A DNA stretch of 64,000 nt from Chryseobacterium taklimakanense (GTDB lineage Bacteria > Bacteroidota > Bacteroidia > Flavobacteriales > Weeksellaceae): contig NZ_LT906465.1 of NCBI RefSeq assembly GCF_900187185.1, positions 1,302,001-1,366,000 on the forward strand, in the 5' to 3' direction. Positions within the stretch are counted from its first letter, which is position 1, and each line of letters opens with the position of its first letter. This document shows positions 34,457-43,635 of this stretch, one piece after another. A program made the translations under genes and the position numbers. Under the pieces are notes generated by a model, which made no database searches, had not been told where the DNA came from, and worked only from the letters and a program-made list of their open reading frames with translations.

Positions 34457-34643
34457 TTTTATTTTCTCGTAATCTGTATACAGCTCGAAATATACGAAAA
34501 AAGCCGTAAACAATCATAAGGCCTCCTAAAAGATAGGAAACCGTCGGATCAAGTGTTATTACGAAAAATTTGTAAATGATTACAAAAATTCCCATAACAA
34601 TATAAAAAAAACCGGTAACCAGTGAAAGCCAATTAAACATCAT
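34446..34643 (-). CDS. Small two-helix membrane protein
   Basis: About 65 residues starting MMFNWLSLVTGFFYIVMGIF (ATG at 34643 or 34640), with two hydrophobic segments (about 4-24 and 33-53), a loop and a basic/acidic tail. No known family recognised. A TATATTTG box at 34648-34655 (minus strand) is only a few bases before the start, so transcription from it would be nearly leaderless. The gene overlaps the PstS-like gene downstream and follows the tonB terminator. Confidence 0.65.
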   Translation of the reverse strand: MMFNWLSLVTGFFYIVMGIFVIIYKFFVITLDPTVSYLLGGLMIVYGFFRIFRAVYRLRENKNED

Positions 34644-34653
34644 ATCGCAAATA

Positions 34654-34686
34654 TAAAAAAAGAGAAGCAATGCTTCTCTTTTTTTA
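34654..34686. terminator. Terminator after tonB
   Basis: AGAGAAGC and GCTTCTCT form a near-perfect hairpin (34661-34679) with seven flanking A and T residues on the two sides. It closes the exbB-exbD-exbD-tonB unit on the minus strand. Confidence 0.88.
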
Positions 34687-34702
34687 ATAAATTTTATGAC
34701 TT

Positions 34703-35545
34703 TTATTCAAAGTTCATTGTAAGCGGTAATCTGAATCTGTAACGTACGGGCTGGCCATTGATCTTGGCTGGAGTCCACTTGTTTCTGATAGATTTTACAG
34801 TTCTTTCAGCTTCCCTGTTGAAGTCTGCATTAGGACCTGTAGCTTTTACCTGAGTTAAAGAACCGTCTCTTTCAACTACGAAGGTAATCTCTGTTCTCAG
34901 AGTTCCTTCGCCTCCTTCCATTGCACCAGAGTCAAAATTGTCTGCTACCTTGGTTCTGAAAGAGTTGATACCTCCTGGGAAGTCCGCCTGCTGTTCTACT
35001 TCTGCATAAATTTCAGTAGTACTTGGAGCTGGTTTTGCTTCTACAGTCGCAACCTTAGTACCTGTTGATGGTGGTGGCGGCGGTGGTGTATAAGCCGGAG
35101 CTTTCACGCCCTCCTGGTTTTGCAAACCGGTAGTAGTTTTCAGCTGCTCGGTAATTGGCGGCGGTGGAGTTTCCACTTTTGGCGCTCTTTTCGGTTCCGG
35201 CACCACGTTCTGGATCACCTCAATTTTCGGAGGTTCTACTTTTGGCGGCGGTGGCGGTGGTGGAGCTTCTTTTTCCTCAGGCTCTATGATCTTATCCTCC
35301 TGAAGTACCTCCACAAGCTTCGCATCAACTTCGGTTGTTGCTTCTTTGTTCATTTGCTGAATCTTCATTACGATGAATGGAGCAACAGCTAAAAGTATAA
35401 AAAGAAGAGTACCGATAATGAAAGCCTTAGTTAATATCTTAGGATATTTTGATCTTAAATCATAGGCACCGTATTCTTTATTACGGTTTTCAAATACAAT
35501 TTCATCTAAAGTAAGATTATCCTTGTATGTTGTTTCGTCTGCCAT
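34703..35545 (-). CDS. tonB: Energy transducer TonB
   Basis: 280 residues: cytoplasmic N-terminus with LTLDEIVFENRNKEYGAYDL (typical Bacteroidetes TonB), one membrane helix (about 42-62), a Pro/Glu/Lys-rich periplasm-spanning region with APPPPPPPKVEPPK and further poly-Pro tracts, and a C-terminal TonB domain (about 185-280, ending PVRYRFRLPLTMNFE). It carries proton-motive energy from ExbB/ExbD to outer-membrane receptors such as SusC. Last gene of the four-gene unit, 18 nt after the second exbD. Confidence 0.94.
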   Translation of the reverse strand: MADETTYKDNLTLDEIVFENRNKEYGAYDLRSKYPKILTKAFIIGTLLFILLAVAPFIVMKIQQMNKEATTEVDAKLVEVLQEDKIIEPEEKEAPPPPPPPKVEPPKIEVIQNVVPEPKRAPKVETPPPPITEQLKTTTGLQNQEGVKAPAYTPPPPPPSTGTKVATVEAKPAPSTTEIYAEVEQQADFPGGINSFRTKVADNFDSGAMEGGEGTLRTEITFVVERDGSLTQVKATGPNADFNREAERTVKSIRNKWTPAKINGQPVRYRFRLPLTMNFE

Positions 35546-35563
35546 TTCTTAATTATTTAAAAA

Positions 35564-36133
35564 TTAGTTTGTTGCTGCAGGCGCAGGTGTTGCTGCACCG
35601 GCTACTTTCCTGTCGTAAACAGCTTTTTCCCAAGGCTTCACATCGGTTACACCGTATTGTTCACTTTTGGTAATAGCCATTTCATCAAGAATATCAACAA
35701 AATTTTTATATACTGCATCGTCAGTCGGCTTAATGATCACAGTAAATTTACTTTGATCTGCCGCATTTGCTTTTGCCTGCTGAATTACTTTTCTAATCCC
35801 TTCTCTGTCGAAAGTAGTTTCGTTTAGGTTAGCATCGGTAAGGGAAGTGTTATCCTGCTGATGCCAAAATACTCTGTTATCTTTTCCGATAAGGATTGAG
35901 ACTGAGTTAGAAAGTTTAATTTCTGTATCCGGAGCTTTCTGGTTTTCTTTCGGTTTTGCCGGAAGCCCCAAATCCATTACGTTCGGTTTACTGAATGTAG
36001 TGGTAAACATGAAGAAGGTTATCAAAAGGAAACCCAAATCCACCATCGGTGTCATATCTACCCTCGTACTCTGCTTTTTCGAGCGGACCTTCCCGCCCTT
36101 ATCGCCTTTTTCCTGTACTTGTACTTCTGCCAT
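35564..36133 (-). CDS. exbD: ExbD/TolR-family biopolymer transport protein (second copy)
   Basis: 189 residues. N-terminal basic segment and RVDMTPMVDLGFLLITFFMF, the membrane helix with the proton-relay aspartate (MVDL) characteristic of ExbD; periplasmic domain to about 165, then an Ala/Pro-rich tail. It works with ExbB as stator of the TonB motor. Paralogue of the gene 8 nt upstream. Confidence 0.92.
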   Translation of the reverse strand: MAEVQVQEKGDKGGKVRSKKQSTRVDMTPMVDLGFLLITFFMFTTTFSKPNVMDLGLPAKPKENQKAPDTEIKLSNSVSILIGKDNRVFWHQQDNTSLTDANLNETTFDREGIRKVIQQAKANAADQSKFTVIIKPTDDAVYKNFVDILDEMAITKSEQYGVTDVKPWEKAVYDRKVAGAATPAPAATN

Positions 36134-36141
36134 TATTTAGG

Positions 36142-36750
36142 TTATTCTGTTGGTCCAACTTCTTGTGATGTTATAAGCCAGAATTTAAGAAAATCAATAT
36201 CTCTTAAACCTTCAAACAGGCCTTTAATTTTCGGATACTTAGTGTCTACGTCGCCCTTAATTGCCAATTTGTAATCAGGATTTACTGCAAGACTCTGCTG
36301 TACCCAGTCAATTAATTCCTTTTTTGTAGAGTCCATCGGAATACCTGTAGGACTTTTATACGCTTTTTGCTCCTCTTCCGGCATTTTCAGGAAGCTCTTC
36401 AGCTGCGTCATAGGAACGCCCACTGCCTGAACTTTTGTAAATGCTGCTTTTTCCTGGTCTGTAAAGTTCATTCCGTACTTCTGCCCCATGTTATCAAGCA
36501 ACTGAAGCCTTTCTGAACCATTTTCTACAGGTGTGAAATAAAATTTACCGTCTTTGGTTGCATCTATAGTCATAAGACTGGCATCCGGTAAAAGTTTTTC
36601 TGAAATGGAAGATGGCGGTTTGATGGTCTCCACATCCGGTTTCTTGAACTGCGTCGTCAAGATAAAGAATGTAAGAAGCAACCATGCAACGTCACACATC
36701 GCAGTCATATCTACAACTACCGGGTGTCTTTTTGGTTTGACTCTCGCCAT
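36142..36750 (-). CDS. exbD: ExbD/TolR-family biopolymer transport protein (first copy)
   Basis: 202 residues. Starts ARVKPKRHPVVVDMTAMCDV, with the membrane helix AWLLLTFFIL and the functional aspartate in CDVAW. Its periplasmic domain is longer than in the second copy, with an insert around residues 85-130. Tandem, dissimilar ExbD pairs after exbB are usual in Bacteroidetes and probably make a hetero-complex. Confidence 0.91.
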   Translation of the reverse strand: MARVKPKRHPVVVDMTAMCDVAWLLLTFFILTTQFKKPDVETIKPPSSISEKLLPDASLMTIDATKDGKFYFTPVENGSERLQLLDNMGQKYGMNFTDQEKAAFTKVQAVGVPMTQLKSFLKMPEEEQKAYKSPTGIPMDSTKKELIDWVQQSLAVNPDYKLAIKGDVDTKYPKIKGLFEGLRDIDFLKFWLITSQEVGPTE

Positions 36751-36810
36751 TATTTATTAATATTTTTTTATTAAACTTCTTTTTGAAAAATACAAATCTC
36801 CTGCCGAGAA

Positions 36811-37680
36811 TTATTTGTTGAATTCAGCGAAAGACTGCTGGATAGACATTGCGATCTCATCGATCTTGTACGTCAATCCGTCGATTTTTGAAGTAAAGAA
36901 GTTATAAAGGATAATCGCGATTGCTGAAGTACCAATACCTAAAGCCGTGTTTACAAGAGCTTCAGAAATACCGATAGAAAGTGCAGCTGAATCCGGAGTA
37001 CCACCGCCAGAACCAAGTGCGAAGAACGCCTTGATCATACCGATTACGGTACCAAGAAGCGCTACCAGCGTTGCCACTGTACCAAGAGTAGAAAGAATCA
37101 TCATATTCTTTTCAAGCATTGGCATCTCAAGAGTTGTTGCCTCCTCGATAGACTTGTTAAGAGCAGCCATTTTCTGTTCTTTATCCATAGTGGTATCGTT
37201 AGCAAGGATTTTATAAGTTGTAAGACCTTCTCTTACCACATTACCTACAGTACCTCTTTGTCTGTCGCACTCTTCGATAGCTTCATCAATTCTGTTTTGG
37301 TTAAGTAGGCTTCTTACTTTTAATACGAAATTATCTAGGTTTCCGTTCCCTTTAGCTCTGCCAAGAACAATCATACGCTCAATTGAGAATACAATTACGG
37401 TGATCATGAAGGTGATCAGGATTGGTACGATAATACCTCCCATGTAAACAATTCCCATGAAAGATTCCGGGTGAAGCTCTTTCGTTGGTATGTCTGCCAT
37501 AGCTACAGAAGCCTGTCCTGCAATTCTAGCATCCTCCTTGAAGTTTCCGGGATTACCAAGAACGAAATAATAAATTAGGAAACCAATTACTAAAAGAATT
37601 GGTAAAATGATTGCAGGATTAAGACCTCCCGACTTTCTAGCAACTACTTGCTCCTCTGTGTTTGAAACATTCATTTCCAT
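36811..37680 (-). CDS. exbB: MotA/TolQ/ExbB proton channel family protein
   Basis: 289 residues, longer than E. coli ExbB because of an N-terminal helix (about 20-42) and linker. Helix about 85-107 is followed by the cytoplasmic domain and the two conserved C-terminal helices with LGTVATLVALLGTVIGMIKAF and ALGIGTSAIAIILYNFF. It forms the pentameric channel around ExbD. First gene of the unit; an 18-bp palindrome lies 110 nt upstream. ATG codons at 37680 and 37674 are both possible. Confidence 0.94.
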   Translation of the reverse strand: MEMNVSNTEEQVVARKSGGLNPAIILPILLVIGFLIYYFVLGNPGNFKEDARIAGQASVAMADIPTKELHPESFMGIVYMGGIIVPILITFMITVIVFSIERMIVLGRAKGNGNLDNFVLKVRSLLNQNRIDEAIEECDRQRGTVGNVVREGLTTYKILANDTTMDKEQKMAALNKSIEEATTLEMPMLEKNMMILSTLGTVATLVALLGTVIGMIKAFFALGSGGGTPDSAALSIGISEALVNTALGIGTSAIAIILYNFFTSKIDGLTYKIDEIAMSIQQSFAEFNK

Positions 37681-37789
37681 ATTAAACTAAATTATAATTA
37701 TTATTTTTTTAATATTTTCAAGCCGTAAAATAAAGGTTAAAATTTTATTTATGCAAGAACTTAAACCATTCTTAAACAAAATTTTTCAG

Positions 37790-37807
37790 TGTTAACAGCT
37801 GTTAACA
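37790..37807. promoter_or_regulatory. 18-bp perfect palindrome upstream of exbB, candidate operator
   Basis: TGTTAACAGCTGTTAACA is an exact inverted repeat without spacer in the 257-nt AT-rich gap between leuS and exbB. It has no T-run and is not a terminator. Its length and symmetry suit a dimeric repressor or activator. I cannot name the regulator. Confidence 0.5.
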
Positions 37808-37937
37808 TTGTTGATTTGTCAAAATATTTTTTGATTTTTAGATATATTTTTCAAATTAACAGGGACTCTTAGATAATTAAAAAATTCAACCTCAATTTTT
37901 ATGAAATCTTTAATTAATTTTTCAATAAATCTTAATG

Positions 37938-40742
37938 TCAGATTACAATATTAATGATTTTTTTCGGAACGATGATGACTTTTTTAGGAGATTTTCCTTC
38001 CAGTTGTTTTACGGTTCTTTCGTCCTTCAGGATCGCTTCCTCAATCAGTGTTACCTCCAGATCAGCAGGCAGCGAAAGCTTAAACCGCAATTTTCCGTTG
38101 AAACTCACGGGGTAATCTATCTCATCTTCAGCAAGATATTTTTCATCCAGTTTGGGAAACGGCGCAAATTCGATGGATTCGCTGTGTCCCAAAACACTCC
38201 ACAGCTCTTCGCAAATATGAGGTGCGTAAGGGGAAACGATGATTGCCAATGGTTCCAAAATCTTCCTTTTGCTGCATTTCAGTTTCTGTAATTCATTCAC
38301 AGCGATCATAAATGAAGAAACCGACGTATTGAAAGAAAAATTCTCTAAATCGTAAAATACTTTTTTAATGAGAGTGTGCAGGATTTTATATTCTTCTTTC
38401 GTAGGTTCATCATCGGAAACAGAAACCGCATCACCGTCAAAATAAAGATTATAGAACTTCTTCAAAAACCCGTAAACTCCCGACAATCCCTGTGTATTCC
38501 AGGGTTTGGACTGCTCCAAAGGGCCGAGGAACATTTCGTAAAGGCGCAGGCAGTCGGCACCGTATTCTTCGCAGATGTCATCCGGATTTACGACATTGTA
38601 CTTGGATTTGGACATCTTTTCCACTTCGCGCTCGGTAATATATTTACCGTCTTCAAGTATGAAATCCGCATCATTAAATTCGGGACGCCAATTTTTAAAG
38701 GCTTCGGTGTCAAGTTCATCACCTTTTAATAATGATACATCAACGTGGATTTTTTGAGTCTGATGCTCATGAGCCATGTTTTTGGATACGTATGTATTTG
38801 TACCCGCAATTCTGAACACAAACGCACTCATCCCCAAAATCATTCCCTGGTTAATCAGTTTTTTGAACGGCTCGTTCTGGCTGATATAACCTCTGTCCTT
38901 TAAGAACATATTCCAAAAACGGGAATAGAGCAAATGCCCCGTCGCGTGTTCGCTGCCGCCGATATACAGATCAACCTGGCCCCAATAATCTGAAAGTTTT
39001 TTATCGGTAAAAACCTCATCATTATTCGGATCCATATATCTTAGGAAATACCATGAACTTCCTGCCCAACCCGGCATGGTGGAAAGCTCAAGCGGAAAAA
39101 CTGTTTTATTATCAATTAAATCTACAGAAACCACCTTTTGGTTTATATCGTCCCAGGCAAAGTTTTTTGCGTTCCCCAATGGTGGATCGCCGTCCTCGGT
39201 TGGCAAATATTTTTCAACTTCCGGAAGTTCCAAAGGCAGCACCGAAACCGGCAGCGTATAAGGCATTTCATTTTTATAATACACCGGAACCGGCTCGCCC
39301 CAGTATCTTTGACGGGAAAATATCGCATCGCGCTGGCGGTAATTCGTAGTTCCGTGTCCGATTCCCCGTTTTTCTATTTCTGAAATAATTTTGGATTTGG
39401 CGTCATCATAATTCAAACCATTCAGAAATTCGGAATTCACACAAACGGAATCCTTAGTGTCGTAGGATTCTTCCTGAATGTCTACTTCATTTTTGATCAC
39501 ATTTACGATTTCCAGCCCAAACTTTTTGGCAAAACGGTGGTCGCGTTCATCGTGTGCCGGAACCGCCATCACAGCACCGGTTCCATAGCCCATCAAAACA
39601 TAATCTGAAATATAAACCGGTATTTTTTTGTTTGTAAAAGGATTTACCGCATAACTTCCTGTGAAAGCACCGCTAACGTTTTTCACGTCGGCCATCCTGT
39701 CGCGTTCTGTTTTTTTGGAAGTTTCTTCGATATAATTCTCAATTTCGGCTTTCTGCTCAGTTGCGGTCAGTTTTACCACCAAAGGATTTTCAGGTGCTAA
39801 AACCATGAAGGTTGCCCCGAATATGGTGTCAGGACGCGTGGTGAAAACCTCGATCTCTTCACCATTTTCTGTTTCAAATTTTACTGCAGCGCCCTGTGAT
39901 TTTCCAATCCAGTACTGCTGCGAATCTTTAAGCGGTTGTGGCCAGTCGATATCATTCAGTCCCTGCAGCAATCTTTCCGAATAAGCCGTGATCCTCATGC
40001 TCCACTGCATCATTTTCTTTTGGAAGACCGGAAAACCGCCACGTTCGGATTTGCCGTCTTTCACCTCATCATTGGCCAGAACGGTACCCAGTTCCGGACA
40101 CCAGTTCACTGTAGTTTCTGCACGAAAGGCTAATCGATAGTTTAGTAGGATGTCTTGTTTATCGTCTTCTGAAGCATTTTTCCATTCTTCAGCTGTAAAA
40201 TTCAATTCTTCAGTTTGTTCGGCATTGAGATTTTCAGTTCCAAATTCTTCGAAATAACTTATCAGTGAAGAAATTGGCTCAGCTCTGTCCGTAGAGTTAT
40301 TATACCAGGAATGAAATAATTCTATAAAAATCCACTGTGTCCACTTGTAATAAGAAGGGTCGGAAGTGCGCACTTCCCTGCTCCAGTCGAAAGAGAAACC
40401 GATGCGGCGCATCTGCTGTTCGTACCTGTTAATGTTCTGCTCTGTGGTAACCGCCGGATGCTGACCGGTCTGGATCGCGTACTGCTCTGCAGGAAGCCCA
40501 AAAGAATCATAACCAATCGGGTGCAAAACATTGAACCCCTGATGCCTCTTGTACCGGGCATAAATATCTGAAGCGATATAACCCAGCGGATGCCCCACGT
40601 GCAGCCCCGCACCGGACGGATAAGGGAACATATCCAGAACATAAAATTTCGGTTTTGAAGTATCGTTTAAGGTTTTATACGTCTGGTTTTCTTCCCAGTA
40701 TTTCTGCCACTTTTGGTCAATCTGCTTATGGTCGTAGAACAT
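37938..40742 (-). CDS. leuS: Leucine--tRNA ligase
   Basis: 934-residue class I aminoacyl-tRNA synthetase. HIGH-type motif HVGH at 48-51 (YPSGAGLHVGHPLGY), editing (CP1) domain with TRPDTIFGATFMVLAPE and GAVMAVPAHDERD, KMSKS at about 709-713 (EKMSKSKYNVVNPDD), and C-terminal anticodon-binding region. Longer than the E. coli enzyme (860) mainly through an insertion near residues 165-200 and around 675-700. A TAAATTTG box at 40791-40798 (minus strand) gives a leader of about 43 nt. Confidence 0.97.
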   Translation of the reverse strand: MFYDHKQIDQKWQKYWEENQTYKTLNDTSKPKFYVLDMFPYPSGAGLHVGHPLGYIASDIYARYKRHQGFNVLHPIGYDSFGLPAEQYAIQTGQHPAVTTEQNINRYEQQMRRIGFSFDWSREVRTSDPSYYKWTQWIFIELFHSWYNNSTDRAEPISSLISYFEEFGTENLNAEQTEELNFTAEEWKNASEDDKQDILLNYRLAFRAETTVNWCPELGTVLANDEVKDGKSERGGFPVFQKKMMQWSMRITAYSERLLQGLNDIDWPQPLKDSQQYWIGKSQGAAVKFETENGEEIEVFTTRPDTIFGATFMVLAPENPLVVKLTATEQKAEIENYIEETSKKTERDRMADVKNVSGAFTGSYAVNPFTNKKIPVYISDYVLMGYGTGAVMAVPAHDERDHRFAKKFGLEIVNVIKNEVDIQEESYDTKDSVCVNSEFLNGLNYDDAKSKIISEIEKRGIGHGTTNYRQRDAIFSRQRYWGEPVPVYYKNEMPYTLPVSVLPLELPEVEKYLPTEDGDPPLGNAKNFAWDDINQKVVSVDLIDNKTVFPLELSTMPGWAGSSWYFLRYMDPNNDEVFTDKKLSDYWGQVDLYIGGSEHATGHLLYSRFWNMFLKDRGYISQNEPFKKLINQGMILGMSAFVFRIAGTNTYVSKNMAHEHQTQKIHVDVSLLKGDELDTEAFKNWRPEFNDADFILEDGKYITEREVEKMSKSKYNVVNPDDICEEYGADCLRLYEMFLGPLEQSKPWNTQGLSGVYGFLKKFYNLYFDGDAVSVSDDEPTKEEYKILHTLIKKVFYDLENFSFNTSVSSFMIAVNELQKLKCSKRKILEPLAIIVSPYAPHICEELWSVLGHSESIEFAPFPKLDEKYLAEDEIDYPVSFNGKLRFKLSLPADLEVTLIEEAILKDERTVKQLEGKSPKKVIIVPKKIINIVI

Positions 40743-40864
40743 TTTATAATGAATAGTTGAAAATTAAACTGAATAAATCTTTGTAACGGACAAATTTAAG
40801 GTTTTGAATTTAATATATTAATAATTTGAAAGCTGATTGGTTATCTTTGCAGAAACACTTTTGA

Positions 40865-41617
40865 ATGCCTGAAGTTTCGATCATTACGCCCTGTTTCAAT
40901 TCTTCAAAATTTTTGAAAGAAACCATCGGTTCGGTTTTGAATCAAACTTTTACAGATTGGGAATGGCTCATCACCGATGATAAATCCACGGATAATTCGG
41001 TTGAAATCATCAGGACACTTTCAGACCCTAGGATTAAATTGACCGTCGCTGATAAAAACGGAGGTGCGGGGCACGCCAGAAACCTTTCGCTGCGGAAGGC
41101 TACGGGAAGATACATAACTTTTCTCGACGCAGATGATTTTTGGGAACCAAATTTCCTGGAAGAAATGATCGCATTCATGAAAAAAGAAAATTCGGAACTC
41201 GCTTACTCCAGTTATGCACGCTGTAACGAAAACCTGATTCCACAGATAAAAGATTTCAAAGCCGACAAAGAAGTAACATTCAATAATTTATTAAAAACCT
41301 GCAGGTTATCGCTTCTTTCGTCAATGTATGATTCGCAGCGGGTAGGTAAAGAATATTTTCCGGAAGGAAGCAAACGCGAAGACCACGTCATGTGGCTGAA
41401 CCTTTTAAAGAAAATCCCCGTCGGAAAGCCACTTCCCAAAACGATGGCCAAATACAGGATGCATTCTACAAGTATTTCCAGAAAAAAGAAAAATATTTTG
41501 ATCGACCAATATCTCGTCTACAAAGACTATTTGGAATTTTCCACGGTTAAATCGCTGTATTACACCGCAACCTGGGCTTTGAACGGCTTCATAAAATATT
41601 CAAAGTTTTTTAATTGA
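40865..41617 (+). CDS. Family 2 glycosyltransferase
   Basis: 250 residues, GT-A fold: VSIITPCFNSSKFLKETIGS at the N-terminus, TDDKSTDNS nucleotide-binding aspartates, GGAGHARNLSLRKATGRYI and the DXD-like FLDADDFW, then GSKREDHVMWL. It transfers a sugar, probably to LPS or another surface glycan; donor and acceptor unknown. TATCTTTG at 40852-40859 gives an almost leaderless transcript. Its 3' end overlaps the convergent waaA gene by 8 nt. Confidence 0.88.
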   Translation: MPEVSIITPCFNSSKFLKETIGSVLNQTFTDWEWLITDDKSTDNSVEIIRTLSDPRIKLTVADKNGGAGHARNLSLRKATGRYITFLDADDFWEPNFLEEMIAFMKKENSELAYSSYARCNENLIPQIKDFKADKEVTFNNLLKTCRLSLLSSMYDSQRVGKEYFPEGSKREDHVMWLNLLKKIPVGKPLPKTMAKYRMHSTSISRKKKNILIDQYLVYKDYLEFSTVKSLYYTATWALNGFIKYSKFFN

Positions 41618-42869
41618 GATACTGTCCTAAAATTTTGTTGAGGATAATCTCAGTGGCATTTGGCTGTGACTGAATAAAATATCCGGCATTTTTTCCCATT
41701 TTCTGCAGTGCGGCATCATCCTGAAGAATTTTAAGAATGAAATTTGCGGCATAATGTTCATCAGCAAAAGATTTTCCGCCACCAGCATCGATCAGCGCGT
41801 CAGCTTCTGGGTTTTTTCTGTAATGATTCCCGAAAATAACCGGCACGCCGAAAGTAGCCGCTTCAAGAATGTTGTGAAGCCCTGCAGAATGAAATCCGCC
41901 ACCAACAACCGCCAGGTCAGCGTAAGAATATAGTCTTGCCAAAAGGCCGATGCTGTCAACGATCAAAACCGCAGGATCAATCAGGTTTATATTTGGATTC
42001 CCGGGAATACGATTTATAATTTCTGAATACAGGACCGCATTCGGGAACATTTCTTTCAGATTTCCTACCCGTCTTAAATCATGTGGCGCTAAAATCAGCT
42101 TTATATCCTTGTTTCCTTTTAAGACAATTCTCGCAACAGCTTCTTCCGCTTCCCAGGTGCTGCCAAATACCACCAGCTTTTTATTGCCCTTGAATTCATC
42201 AATACCTTCCACAGGTGTCCAGCGGACTTTAATCTGTTTTACACGGTCAAAACGCGTATCGCCCGCAATTGAGGAGTTATCAAGATGAATGGTTTTAGCT
42301 AACGCATAGGAGCTTTTAGTCTGATGAAAAAACCAATCAATATTTTTTTTAAGGCTTGCAACGAACCATTCGCCGTAGGTGCGGAAAAATACCTGACGTT
42401 CATAGAACAGCGCCGAAACCACATAGGTTTTAACGCCCTTTCGCCTGAGTTCATTCAAAAGATTATACCAGTAATCGTATTTTACAGTAAAGAAAATATC
42501 GGGATGAAAATGGTTTGCGAATTCGCTCACCCATTTCTTCAGGTCAAAGGGAAGATAGCAAACCGCATCAGCGATGTGGTTTTTCTTTACCACCACTTCA
42601 TAACCGGAAGGTGAGAAAAAAGTGATTAAAATTTTATGCGTGGGGAGATTTTCTTTGAGCCGTTCCAGAACCGGAAGGCCCTGCTCGTATTCTCCAAGGC
42701 TTGCCGCGTGCATCCAGATCACTTTATCTGTTTTTGAAAATTTCGACTTTACAGTTTCGCAGCTTTGCCTTCTTCCTGCCAAACCGCGCTTCAGTTTGTA
42801 ATTGAATGCCGCTCCGACTTTAAAGCCGAAAACCATCAAACTGATGAATATGTTGTAGAGAAACTGCAA
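41610..42869 (-). CDS. waaA: 3-deoxy-D-manno-octulosonic acid (Kdo) transferase
   Basis: 419 residues, GT30 family. N-terminal membrane anchor (about 3-20), then GLAGRRQ and the catalytic-glutamate region WMHAASLGEYEQGLPVLERL (about 52-71), ITFFSPSGYEVV, and the C-terminal GT-B domain with VVFGSTWEAEE and GGFHSAGLHNILEAATFGVPVIFG. It adds Kdo to lipid A precursor in the inner membrane. Third gene after the O-methyltransferase and NlpC/P60 genes (9 nt gap). Confidence 0.94.
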   Translation of the reverse strand: MQFLYNIFISLMVFGFKVGAAFNYKLKRGLAGRRQSCETVKSKFSKTDKVIWMHAASLGEYEQGLPVLERLKENLPTHKILITFFSPSGYEVVVKKNHIADAVCYLPFDLKKWVSEFANHFHPDIFFTVKYDYWYNLLNELRRKGVKTYVVSALFYERQVFFRTYGEWFVASLKKNIDWFFHQTKSSYALAKTIHLDNSSIAGDTRFDRVKQIKVRWTPVEGIDEFKGNKKLVVFGSTWEAEEAVARIVLKGNKDIKLILAPHDLRRVGNLKEMFPNAVLYSEIINRIPGNPNINLIDPAVLIVDSIGLLARLYSYADLAVVGGGFHSAGLHNILEAATFGVPVIFGNHYRKNPEADALIDAGGGKSFADEHYAANFILKILQDDAALQKMGKNAGYFIQSQPNATEIILNKILGQYLN

Positions 42870-42878
42870 TTTGATACT

Positions 42879-43601
42879 TTACGATCCTATTACATCCCTC
42901 ACAAAACGCAGTTTATGAGAATGCTCATTAATCTCTTTGTTGAAAATACCCTGTGAATCCAGCGTGTCGATCCTTACTTTTCCGGAAGCGTGAATGATTT
43001 TCTGGTTTTCCATCATGATTCCTACGTGAATAATCCTTCCGTCTTTATTTTCAAAAAATGCAAGGTCTCCTGGTCGGCTTTCCTCCAGAAAAGTTAATGG
43101 CGTACCAATTTCAGCCTGCTGATAAGAATCGCGGGGCATCTTGATACCGTTGATTTTATAAACCAGATGCACAAAACCAGAACAGTCGACCCCAAAAAAG
43201 CTTCTTCCGCCCCACAAATAAGGGATGTTTAGAAGTTCCTGCGCCGTCAGCACTATGCTTTCACGCAAATCGTGGCTTCTTCTGCTCACAACTGTCGGAA
43301 ATTCTACTTCAGAACCCATAGAAAGAAGCGTCCTGCCCTGTTTCATAATCACAGTCTGGAAATTCTCTGTAATGGTACTGACTTTTCTGGTGGCAAGGTC
43401 CTGTTCAGAAACAGGCCTTATCTGCCTGCTGTCAACCCAACCTTCGTACCCGTCGAAATGCATTTTGATTTTCGACCAGTATTTTCCGGATTCCAGCACA
43501 TCCATCGATTCGCCGTAAAGAATCTGTGTTACCATTTCTGCCTGTTCCTCGGCCACTTCGCGAACGGGAGCCGCCATTACTACGCAAACTGCTTTATCCA
43601 T
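42879..43601 (-). CDS. NlpC/P60 (C40) cell-wall peptidase with SH3-like domains
   Basis: 240 residues. N-terminal bacterial SH3-like region (about 1-115), then the papain-like NlpC/P60 domain with catalytic Cys in GVDCSGFVHLVYK and His in RIIHVGIMMEN. Members cut between D-Glu and diamino acid in muropeptides. No signal peptide is seen, so it probably works in the cytoplasm on recycled peptides, as many Bacteroidetes dipeptidyl-peptidase VI relatives do. Between the O-methyltransferase and waaA on one strand. Confidence 0.88.
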   Translation of the reverse strand: MDKAVCVVMAAPVREVAEEQAEMVTQILYGESMDVLESGKYWSKIKMHFDGYEGWVDSRQIRPVSEQDLATRKVSTITENFQTVIMKQGRTLLSMGSEVEFPTVVSRRSHDLRESIVLTAQELLNIPYLWGGRSFFGVDCSGFVHLVYKINGIKMPRDSYQQAEIGTPLTFLEESRPGDLAFFENKDGRIIHVGIMMENQKIIHASGKVRIDTLDSQGIFNKEINEHSHKLRFVRDVIGS

Positions 43602-43635
43602 AAATTAAGGTTTCAGATGTTGTGCATCAATTTCT

